Assembly (NCBI GenBank): GCA_036251705.1
Contig: CP133959.1
Location: forward strand, 1,985,195 to 2,049,194
Source of the DNA: Orbaceae bacterium lpD01
Lineage (GTDB): Bacteria > Pseudomonadota > Gammaproteobacteria > Enterobacterales > Orbaceae
Direction of reading: 5' to 3'
Length of the DNA: 64,000 nt
A program made the translations under genes and the position numbers. Under the pieces are notes generated by a model that was not told the origin of the DNA, searched no databases, and was given only the letters and a program-made list of their open reading frames with translations. This document shows, piece by piece, positions 56,501-64,000 of the stretch (the first letter of the stretch is position 1; each line of letters opens with the position of its first letter).

Positions 56501-58450
56501 ATGAAAAAATATCTAACATTGCTATTTTTAGCGCTGAGTTTTAACCTCTTTGCTACCGATGAATTAGCCAATACTGATGCATCGGCGGATAATCAGCAAC
56601 AAACAAATAATCAAACCACCGCCGCCGATAACCAAGTTCAAGCCAGTAATCAAGTTCAGGCTAATGATCAAACTGAAATAGCAGCGCAAGATCAATCCCC
56701 CAAAGCCAGTGAGACAAATAAGTGTTTTGTCGCTTATAATCATGGCCTCATTTCCGGTAATTTTCTCGATGCGATAAATGCTTGCCTTTACACTTCAGAT
56801 AATCAAGGTCAATCTCAGTATCTGGCAGGCCTGATGTTTGCTAACGGTCAGGGTGTAGAAAAAAACGAAGATAATGCCATTAGTTGGTTAACCAAATCAG
56901 CTAATAATAATTATGCCGATGGCCAATATACCTTAGGTTTAATGTTACTGTCTAAAAATAATCCGGCGCCGGATGATTTTACCCAAGGTCTTTTTTGGCT
57001 GGAAAAAGCCGCACTACAAAATCATATGCTGGCTCAATATTATTTGGGTGCAATCTATTTTGAAGGCCGAGGTGTCAAACAAGATCATGATCTTGCCATA
57101 AAATGGCTTGAGAAAGCGGTTGCCCAAAATTATAGCCCTGCGCAATATAATCTCGCTTTGATTTATATTTATGGTATCGGTGCGAAGGTCGATTTAGATA
57201 AAGGTATCGCGCTACTAAAACAGTCCGCAGAAAATAAAAATGGTGAAGCACAAAGTATGCTCGGATATCTCTATTCTGAGGATAAAAACGTGCCGCATGA
57301 CTTTGAACAAGCTAGACAATGGTATGAAAAAGCCGCTGAGCAAGGTCAAGCTTACGCCCAAAATAAATTAGCCTTAATGTATTATACTGGTGAGAATATT
57401 CCACAGAATTATCCGGAAGCCTTTAAATGGTATACCAAAACGGCTGAAGCAGGTGATTTAAATAGCATGACTGCAATAGGATTTATGTATGCTAATGGAC
57501 AAGGGGTAGAACAGGATTTTAACAAAGCTTACTCATGGTATATGCAAGCTGCGAATAGTGGTTATCTTCCAGCACAAACCCGTCTTGGTATGATGTATCA
57601 GCAAGGATTAGGTCTTGATGCGCCTGATTATGCAAAAGCCATTGAATGGTATCAAAAAGCGGCCGACAAAGAAGATCCTTCGGCTCAAAATAGTCTCGGC
57701 GTACTCTATGCCAGAGGTCAAGGTGTCGAAAAAGATCCGTTTAAAGCGCTCTCTTATTATGAAAAAGCGGCGGTAAAAGGATTTGCACCGGCACAAAATA
57801 ATTTAGGATTAGCCTACCAAAGTGGTTTTGGTGATCTGCCTATCGACCAAAGTAAAGCCATTCATTGGTTTGAAACTGCCGCAGCACAAGGTTATCCACA
57901 AGCAGAAAAAAACTTGGCCGCTTTGAAAGAAAAAATGGCAGCAAACACCAAGTCGGCAACACCGCCGCCAGCAGCAAATACAGTTGAAGCTAAAAAACCC
58001 GCTTCAAATAAAGCACCAGTTGAGACAAAAACATTAGAAAAACCTCCTGTTGCAACAGCAGCAGCAGCAGCAGCAGCAGCAACCAAGGATTCAACAAAAT
58101 CCGCGAGTAATCAAAATAGTATCGTGGATTTACGTGTTGGCGATAATCCAGGTTTTACACGTTTTGTTATTGAGTCGCTGAAACCGATCAAATACACCCT
58201 CACACGTCAAGATGATACAACCTACATTCTCGAACTAAAACAGGAAGAGACGAGTGACAAACTGTTATCTCGTTTAAATAATCAGATTAAAAAATCGTCC
58301 GCCTATTTCACTAAGGTAACGGGGACCAAACAGAATCAAGGCTATCAATTAACGATCAAATTAAAAAGTAGTATCGCTAAAACTAAAACGATGGTCTTAA
58401 AAGCCGACAATACGTCAAAAGATCGCTTAATTATCGATTTTGTATTTTAA
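56501..58450 (+). CDS. Secreted Sel1-repeat protein with C-terminal AMIN-like domain
   Basis: A 649-residue exported protein. The signal peptide is MKKYLTLLFLALSFNLFA; a Gln/Asn-rich low-complexity stretch covers about 24-72. About ten Sel1-like repeats follow (about 105-465, each with an A-Q-x-x-L-G core and a G-x-G-V-x-x-D turn). A Pro/Ala/Lys linker with an Ala-8 run covers about 475-530. The final domain of about 110 residues starts VDLRVGDNPGFTRFVIES and ends LIIDFVF, the pattern of AMIN domains that target amidases and secretins to peptidoglycan. The combination suggests a periplasmic cell-wall-bound scaffold; partners are unknown. Confidence 0.75.
   Translation: MKKYLTLLFLALSFNLFATDELANTDASADNQQQTNNQTTAADNQVQASNQVQANDQTEIAAQDQSPKASETNKCFVAYNHGLISGNFLDAINACLYTSDNQGQSQYLAGLMFANGQGVEKNEDNAISWLTKSANNNYADGQYTLGLMLLSKNNPAPDDFTQGLFWLEKAALQNHMLAQYYLGAIYFEGRGVKQDHDLAIKWLEKAVAQNYSPAQYNLALIYIYGIGAKVDLDKGIALLKQSAENKNGEAQSMLGYLYSEDKNVPHDFEQARQWYEKAAEQGQAYAQNKLALMYYTGENIPQNYPEAFKWYTKTAEAGDLNSMTAIGFMYANGQGVEQDFNKAYSWYMQAANSGYLPAQTRLGMMYQQGLGLDAPDYAKAIEWYQKAADKEDPSAQNSLGVLYARGQGVEKDPFKALSYYEKAAVKGFAPAQNNLGLAYQSGFGDLPIDQSKAIHWFETAAAQGYPQAEKNLAALKEKMAANTKSATPPPAANTVEAKKPASNKAPVETKTLEKPPVATAAAAAAAATKDSTKSASNQNSIVDLRVGDNPGFTRFVIESLKPIKYTLTRQDDTTYILELKQEETSDKLLSRLNNQIKKSSAYFTKVTGTKQNQGYQLTIKLKSSIAKTKTMVLKADNTSKDRLIIDFVF
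58058..58081 (+). repeat. (GCA)8 trinucleotide tract in the linker
   Basis: Eight perfect GCA units code for alanines between the Sel1 and AMIN-like parts. Slippage here would change linker length without breaking the frame. Confidence 0.9.
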
Positions 58451-58470
58451 GCATACTTAATGATATTCCT

Positions 58471-58500
58471 ATAGCCGGTTATCATGACCGGCTATTCTAT
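58471..58500 (+). terminator. Terminator after the Sel1-repeat gene
   Basis: ATAGCCGGT ... ACCGGCTAT (9-bp perfect stem, 7-base loop) is followed by TCTATTT. A second weak hairpin with seven T's follows at about 58503-58525. The rest of the gap to leuS (to 58795) is AT-rich without visible features. Confidence 0.8.
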
Positions 58501-58795
58501 TTCGATAAGCACTATATCGTTTTTTTATCACTCCTCATTCTCCACCAAAATAAATCGCTCCTATTCATCTTAGTTTTTTGATTTGTGTAAAACCTTATAT
58601 ATAACAATCCGAGTACAGCCTGAAGATATCATTTTTATATGACTATTGTTGATATAAAGGCACCAAAATCAATATTTTTTAGTCATTATGCATTTAAATA
58701 AAAAACATATATTTCAATTTTGCTCAATAAACAATACAATTAACAGATCATCTTGAACTATTTTCCCGAAAAAATTTATAGGACAGTTAGTCGTC

Positions 58796-61378
58796 ATGCA
58801 AGAACAATATCGCCCCGAAGAAATAGAAGCTCACGTACAACAACATTGGCAAAAAAATAAAACCTTCAATGTGACAGAAGATCCTAATAAGGAAAAGTTT
58901 TACTGTTTAGCGATGCTGCCATATCCTTCAGGTCGTTTGCATATGGGCCATGTGCGCAATTATACGATTACTGATGTGATCGCGCGCTATCAACGTCTTT
59001 TAGGCAAAAACGTGCTGCAACCGATTGGTTGGGATGCTTTTGGTCTTCCTGCTGAAGGTGCTGCCGTAAAAAATAAAACTGCACCGGCTAAATGGACCTA
59101 TGAAAATATTGCTTATATGAAAAAGCAGCTACAGATCTTAGGATTTGGTTATGATTGGGATCGTGAAGTCACCACCTGTAAACCTGACTACTATCGTTGG
59201 GAACAGTGGTTTTTCACTAAGCTATATGAAAAAGGTTTAGTTTATAAAAAAACCTCCGCGGTAAACTGGTGTCCTACCGACCAGACCGTGCTAGCAAATG
59301 AGCAAGTCATTGAGGGTTGTTGCTGGCGTTGTGATACCCCTGTTGAACGTAAAGAGATTCCGCAGTGGTTTATTAAGATCACGGCTTACGCTGATCAACT
59401 ATTAAACGATCTGGATAAATTAGAACATTGGCCCGAACAAGTTAAAACTATGCAGCGTAACTGGATTGGTCGCTCGGAAGGGTTAGAGATTGATTTTAGC
59501 GTTGAAAATTATCCCGATAATGTCCGCGTTTATACAACAAGACCAGATACCTTTATGGGCGTGAGTTATCTTGCTGTTGCAGCCGAACATCCTTTAGCAT
59601 TACTTGCTAGTGAAAATAATCCAGCAATCATTGAGTTTATTGCCGAATGTAAAAACACTAAAACCGCCGAAGCGGACATGGCTACCATGGAGAAGAAAGG
59701 TATTGCAACTGGTTATTACGCTATCCATCCTTTAACACAAGAAAAAATTCCGGTTTGGATTGCTAACTTTGTCTTAATGGATTACGGTACAGGTGCAGTT
59801 ATGGCGGTTCCGGCTCACGATCAACGTGATTTTGAATTTGCAGCCAAATATGATTTAGCCATCAAACCAGTCATTCTCACTTCGGCAGGCCTAGCGCCAG
59901 ATATTTCAGAACAAGCCCATACTGAGTATGGGAACTTGTTTAACTCTAATGAGTTTGATGGTCTAGCATTTACATCAGCCTTTAACGCCATTGCCGATAA
60001 GTTAGTCTCATTAGATCGAGCTCAACGTAAAGTCAACTATCGTCTACGTGATTGGGGTGTTTCTCGTCAACGCTATTGGGGAGCACCAATCCCGATGCTG
60101 ACATTAGAAGATGGTACGGTGATACCAGCACCTGCCGATCAATTACCGGTTATCTTACCTGAAAACGTTGAAATGGACGGCATCACCAGTCCGATTAAGT
60201 CTGATCCGAATTGGGCTAAAACAGCCGTAAACGGTCAGCCTGCTCTGCGCGAAACCGATACCTTTGATACCTTTATGGAATCATCCTGGTATTACGCCAG
60301 ATATACCTGCCCACACTATGATCAAGGTATGCTAAATCCAGACGCGGCTAACTACTGGCTGCCTGTTGATCAGTATGTTGGTGGTATTGAACACGCAATC
60401 ATGCATTTATTGTACTTCCGTTTTTACCATAAATTATTACGTGACGAAGGGTTAGTCGACTCTGATGAACCAGCCAAACGTCTGCTTTGCCAAGGTATGG
60501 TACTGGCAGATGCATTCTATTACACTTCAGAAACTGGTGGCCGTGTTTGGGTCTCACCAACCGAAGTCACTGTTGAACGAGATGATAAAGGACGCGTCAC
60601 AAAAGCGTTGAATAAAGAGGGTCGTGAACTTGTTTATGCTGGCATGAGTAAAATGTCTAAATCAAAAAATAATGGTATCGATCCGCAAGAGATGGTTGAA
60701 AAATACGGTGCGGATACGGTTCGATTATTTATGATGTTTGCTTCACCGGCCGAAATGACGCTCGAGTGGCAAGAGTCGGGTGTTGAAGGTGCTAATCGCT
60801 TTATTCGTCGAGTATGGCGTCTGGTTTATGAACATAGCCAACAAGGTCAAGTTGAACCACTTGATATCGCCCAGCTTAATAACGAACAAAAAGTATTGCG
60901 AAGAGAGTTACACAAAACTATCGCCAAAGTCACCGACGATATTGGTCGCCGTCAAACCTTTAATACCGCTATCGCGGCAATTATGGAATTCATGAATCGC
61001 TTACAAAAAGCGCCACAGGAAACACAGCAAGATCGTGCCTTGATGGATGAAGCGTTGCAAAGTATCGTTTGTTTACTCTATCCGATGATACCACACGCCT
61101 GCTTTACCATGTGGAAAGCGTTAGGTAATCAGACTGATATTGATTCGACTTGTTGGCCAACCGCTGATGAAAAAGCGATGGTTGAAGATGAGAAACTGAT
61201 TATTGTACAAATTAATGGTAAAGTCCGAGCTAAACTGACAGTCTCTGCCGATGCAGATCAAGACTCGGTTGTCACATTAGCGAAAAATGAAGCAATGATT
61301 CAAAAATATTTAGATGGCGTATCAATCCGTAAGATTATTTACGTTGCTGGTAAACTGTTGAATATTGTTGTTGGTTAA
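58796..61378 (+). CDS. leuS: Leucyl-tRNA synthetase
   Basis: An 860-residue class I synthetase, the same length as E. coli LeuRS. HIGH-type motif [15 protein letters not shown], the zinc-like [17 protein letters not shown], a CP1 editing domain with TTRPDTFMG and [12 protein letters not shown], and KMSKSKNNG are all present. First gene before lptE-holA-nadD, as in E. coli. Confidence 0.98.
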   Translation: MQEQYRPEEIEAHVQQHWQKNKTFNVTEDPNKEKFYCLAMLPYPSGRLHMGHVRNYTITDVIARYQRLLGKNVLQPIGWDAFGLPAEGAAVKNKTAPAKWTYENIAYMKKQLQILGFGYDWDREVTTCKPDYYRWEQWFFTKLYEKGLVYKKTSAVNWCPTDQTVLANEQVIEGCCWRCDTPVERKEIPQWFIKITAYADQLLNDLDKLEHWPEQVKTMQRNWIGRSEGLEIDFSVENYPDNVRVYTTRPDTFMGVSYLAVAAEHPLALLASENNPAIIEFIAECKNTKTAEADMATMEKKGIATGYYAIHPLTQEKIPVWIANFVLMDYGTGAVMAVPAHDQRDFEFAAKYDLAIKPVILTSAGLAPDISEQAHTEYGNLFNSNEFDGLAFTSAFNAIADKLVSLDRAQRKVNYRLRDWGVSRQRYWGAPIPMLTLEDGTVIPAPADQLPVILPENVEMDGITSPIKSDPNWAKTAVNGQPALRETDTFDTFMESSWYYARYTCPHYDQGMLNPDAANYWLPVDQYVGGIEHAIMHLLYFRFYHKLLRDEGLVDSDEPAKRLLCQGMVLADAFYYTSETGGRVWVSPTEVTVERDDKGRVTKALNKEGRELVYAGMSKMSKSKNNGIDPQEMVEKYGADTVRLFMMFASPAEMTLEWQESGVEGANRFIRRVWRLVYEHSQQGQVEPLDIAQLNNEQKVLRRELHKTIAKVTDDIGRRQTFNTAIAAIMEFMNRLQKAPQETQQDRALMDEALQSIVCLLYPMIPHACFTMWKALGNQTDIDSTCWPTADEKAMVEDEKLIIVQINGKVRAKLTVSADADQDSVVTLAKNEAMIQKYLDGVSIRKIIYVAGKLLNIVVG

Positions 61379-61387
61379 TCATTTAAT

Positions 61388-61415
61388 AAGGATGTGTATC
61401 AATACATCCTTTTAC
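61388..61415 (+). terminator. Hairpin between leuS and lptE
   Basis: AAGGATGT ... ACATCCTT pairs over 8 bp and TTTAC follows, 10 bases after the leuS stop. Probably a partial terminator or an mRNA 3'-end stem. Confidence 0.6.
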
Positions 61416-61445
61416 TATTTCCAATGGTAAACAAAAGGGAATTCA

Positions 61446-61967
61446 ATGTCTTTTTTAATCAAAAAATGTCCATGGTTGATCCTGTTAATCACTTTTTTAC
61501 TCTCTGGATGTGGTTTCCACTTACAAGATAAAACAGAAGTACCTAAACAATTTAAAACGATGTCTCTTTATAGCTTAGAACCTTATAGCGCATTAGTGAG
61601 AGATGTGAAATATGCACTAAAGATCAATGGGGTTAACTTAGTTGATGCGACAGATGATGTCTCTGTTCCTAGTCTAAGATTGATGCAGTATGAGATCAGT
61701 CGGAATACGGTTTCGGTTTATCAGGATGGTAAAGCGGCAGAATATCAACTGATTTTAGATGTTGATGCCCAAGTCGTGATTGCAGGTAAGGATATCTATC
61801 CAATCAAAGTAAAAATTTTCCGTTCTTTCTTTGACAATCCAGCAGCGGCGCTAGCTAAAGATACAGAACAAAACTTGATTAAAAATGAGATGTATTCACA
61901 AGCAGCTGAGCAATTAATTCGTAAACTTAAAGCTGTCAATGTTACAGACCAAAAATCAACTCAATAA
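61446..61967 (+). CDS. lptE: LPS-assembly lipoprotein LptE
   Basis: A 173-residue outer-membrane lipoprotein that plugs LptD for lipopolysaccharide insertion. The signal ends in the lipobox L-S-G-C, followed by GFHLQ, the usual LptE start. Length fits E. coli (193). Its stop overlaps the holA ATG. Confidence 0.93.
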   Translation: MSFLIKKCPWLILLITFLLSGCGFHLQDKTEVPKQFKTMSLYSLEPYSALVRDVKYALKINGVNLVDATDDVSVPSLRLMQYEISRNTVSVYQDGKAAEYQLILDVDAQVVIAGKDIYPIKVKIFRSFFDNPAAALAKDTEQNLIKNEMYSQAAEQLIRKLKAVNVTDQKSTQ

Positions 61968-62995
61968 TGATCAAAATAAATTCACAACAGCTCAGTTTCC
62001 GACTAAAAGAAACCGCTAAACCAACCAGCTTGATTCGTTACTATTTGCTGGTTGGACCTGAGCCTTTTCTGTCTTATCAAGCACAAAAGCAGCTACAACA
62101 TCATTTAAACAGTGCCGGTTTTGAACAGCAGATTATTGTCACGATTGATGGCCAAACAGACTGGAATAATATTTATGATCACTGCCAATCTCTCAGCTTA
62201 TTCTCGGATAAAACATTACTGATATTGCAATTTGGTGATACCGGTTTATCGGCAGCTATTTTAGCTCATCTCAATGAGTTAATCACACTGCTACATGATG
62301 ATCTGGCAATCATATTTGTCTTTAATAAGTTAACCAAAGCCCAAGAAAATGCACCGTGGCTTAAAGCGATTGATGCACAGACCTTATGGATAAACTGTCT
62401 GCCACCAGACACTCGGCAATTCCCCGTGTGGCTAACCCAAGAGGCCCATCATAAAGGCATTAATCTGGATAAGTCGGCGATTGAGTTACTCTGCTATTAT
62501 TATGAAGGCAATTTATTGGCCTTATCACAGCTGTTAGAACAGTTGAAATTACTTTACCCAAATACTGTCATTTCCGTGAATCAAATTGAAAATAATATCA
62601 ATGATTCGGCTATCTTTTCTCCCTACCATTGGGTTGATGCTATATTAGCGGGTAAATCCAAGCGAGCAATTCATATTCTTCAGCAGCTCAAAGTTAACGA
62701 TGCTGAGCCGCTTATTATGGTCCGCATCATCCAAAAAGAGCTTATTTTACTGATTAATCTGAAAAAAGCGATGGAAACACAGCCTCTCTCATTACTGGTC
62801 AATCAATATAAAATTTGGCAAAATCGTCGAGCACTCTATACCACCACTTTAAATCGATTAAGCCTGAATACGCTTTTTACGGCACTGCATCAGCTAGTAA
62901 AGATTGAAGTGAGTTTAAAACAGGACTATACCGCGGTACCTTGGCAAGAACTCGAAACGCTATCGCTACTTCTATTAGGAAAAACCGGCGCTTAG
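61967..62995 (+). CDS. holA: DNA polymerase III delta subunit
   Basis: A 342-residue clamp-loader subunit that opens the beta clamp. The N-terminal YYLLVGPEPFLSYQAQKQL and LLILQFGDTGLS blocks and the overall length (E. coli 343) fit. Overlaps lptE by one base and precedes nadD by 11 bases, the conserved order. Confidence 0.95.
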   Translation: MIKINSQQLSFRLKETAKPTSLIRYYLLVGPEPFLSYQAQKQLQHHLNSAGFEQQIIVTIDGQTDWNNIYDHCQSLSLFSDKTLLILQFGDTGLSAAILAHLNELITLLHDDLAIIFVFNKLTKAQENAPWLKAIDAQTLWINCLPPDTRQFPVWLTQEAHHKGINLDKSAIELLCYYYEGNLLALSQLLEQLKLLYPNTVISVNQIENNINDSAIFSPYHWVDAILAGKSKRAIHILQQLKVNDAEPLIMVRIIQKELILLINLKKAMETQPLSLLVNQYKIWQNRRALYTTTLNRLSLNTLFTALHQLVKIEVSLKQDYTAVPWQELETLSLLLLGKTGA

Positions 62996-63006
62996 GTAAA
63001 CAGATA

Positions 63007-63657
63007 ATGTCACAACCGACTATTACGGCACTCTTTGGTGGAACGTTTGATCCGATTCATTATGGCCATCTAAAACCGGCTATGGCACTGGCTGAACAAG
63101 TTGGCCTAAGCAAAATCTATTTGATGCCTAACCATATTCCGCCCCATAAACCACAGCCGATAGCGACCAATCGACAGCGATTAGACATGCTAGCATTAGC
63201 AATAAAAGATAATCCTTTATTTGCCATCAACAAGCAAGAGCTGATAAGAAAAACGACATCTTATACTATTGATACGCTAATTCAATGGCATCAGCGCCAC
63301 CATCAGCAGGCTATTTTGGCATTTATTATTGGTACTGACTCACTCTACACTATTGATCGCTGGCACCGCTGGCAAGCCATTCTCGACTACTGTCACCTGC
63401 TTGTCTGTCCGCGGCCTTTTCCTGCCAAGCAGACTATTTCAGCCGAATTACAGTCATGGTTAGATCAACATTTAACCCGAGATATTCATCAATTAAGGCT
63501 CTATCCTACGGGGAAAATATTTATCGCCCAAGCACCGCTGTGCGATATTGCGTCATCGGAAATAAAACAGCGAATAAAACATAATCAAGACTGTTCAGAG
63601 ATATTACCGCCTGCTGTTTGGCAATATATCAAGCATCATCAGTTATATCGAAACTAG
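63007..63657 (+). CDS. nadD: Nicotinate-nucleotide adenylyltransferase
   Basis: A 216-residue enzyme of NAD synthesis. I start it at the ATG at 63007 because MSQPTITALFGGTFDPIHYGH is the nucleotide-binding start (GGTFDPIHxGH). A longer frame from 62941 lies inside holA. The C-terminal ISSTxIR-like motif reads IASSEIKQRI. Confidence 0.95.
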   Translation: MSQPTITALFGGTFDPIHYGHLKPAMALAEQVGLSKIYLMPNHIPPHKPQPIATNRQRLDMLALAIKDNPLFAINKQELIRKTTSYTIDTLIQWHQRHHQQAILAFIIGTDSLYTIDRWHRWQAILDYCHLLVCPRPFPAKQTISAELQSWLDQHLTRDIHQLRLYPTGKIFIAQAPLCDIASSEIKQRIKHNQDCSEILPPAVWQYIKHHQLYRN

Positions 63658-63727
63658 ATTTATCTCAATAAATAAATTCAGTTAATAATGCAGCGTTGAT
63701 TCAATGATCGATTTTTAGAATCGAATG

Positions 63728-63762
63728 AAAAAAGCACAATGACAAAAATATTTGTGCTTTTT
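63728..63762 (+). terminator. Terminator after nadD
   Basis: AAAAAGCACAA ... TTGTGCTTTTT pairs almost perfectly, with T's at its end. It separates nadD from infA. Confidence 0.8.
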
Positions 63763-63838
63763 CACTGAATAGAGGAGAAAGCGCTTTACATTAGCCTTTT
63801 TTTTGGGCATCATTTCGCGCTGTTGTATCTTTATTTAA

Positions 63839-64000
<162 letters not shown>

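Noticed and set aside
58503-58795. Leader attenuator or T-box before leuS
   Set aside because: No leucine-codon leader peptide or T-box motif is visible; the AT-rich gap shows only weak hairpins.

Overview
The window reads as the chromosome of an AT-rich gammaproteobacterium related to the Enterobacterales/Pasteurellales. Core gene orders match E. coli block by block: rpoE-rseA-rseB-lepA-lepB-rnc-era-recO, tolQRAB-pal-cpoB-tRNA-Lys, nudF/cpdA next to tolC, mukFEB and leuS-lptE-holA-nadD. The low GC, the pruned operons and the protein flavour suggest Orbaceae (Gilliamella/Orbus/Frischella relatives). That placement is inference and was not tested by a search.

Positions 1-8857 are a decaying lambdoid prophage remnant next to a tRNA-Arg(CCU) gene (argW-like). 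From the tRNA leftwards it keeps a CI-type repressor, an operator region, a broken replication initiator (two in-frame stops), a DnaC-like helicase loader, a Q-type antiterminator, two terminators, and a lysis cassette of holin, frameshifted GH24 endolysin and Rz with embedded Rz1. A few tail-end genes follow. No integrase, terminase, portal or capsid gene is seen. Two AT-rich cargo genes of opposite orientation, an SGNH-type esterase/acyltransferase and a CysE-like acetyltransferase, each follow a copy of a 45-bp direct repeat that includes a terminator.

Positions 8858-26564 are core genome. They hold mlaA, the recO-era-rnc-lepB-lepA block, the sigma-E operon with a near-consensus sigma-E promoter but no rseC, cyaA, tRNA-Lys, the Tol-Pal envelope system and cydX. 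Positions 26586-43027 carry cydAB, sucCD, fldA, fur (with a 17/19 Fur box), yciB-yciA-clsA-yciU, cpdA and nudF, tolC, a lipidated ecotin, ydiK, a GNAT enzyme and pssA. Relative to E. coli the gltA-sdh-sucAB segment and ybgE are missing here.

Positions 43081-48154 are an acn-icd-gltA operon supplying the oxidative branch from oxaloacetate to 2-oxoglutarate. The proteins resemble the anaerobe/Bacteroidetes type rather than the usual enteric enzymes, which suggests the branch was re-acquired by transfer. Positions 48551-55051 are mukBEF. The right end holds a DUF1275 membrane protein, a secreted Sel1-repeat protein with a C-terminal AMIN-like domain and a (GCA)8 tract, leuS-lptE-holA-nadD, and the first 47 codons of infA.

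The most noteworthy items are the transplanted acn-icd-gltA block, the ecotin with a lipoprotein signal, the repeat-flanked prophage cargo, and the single-base lesions in the prophage lysis and replication genes.
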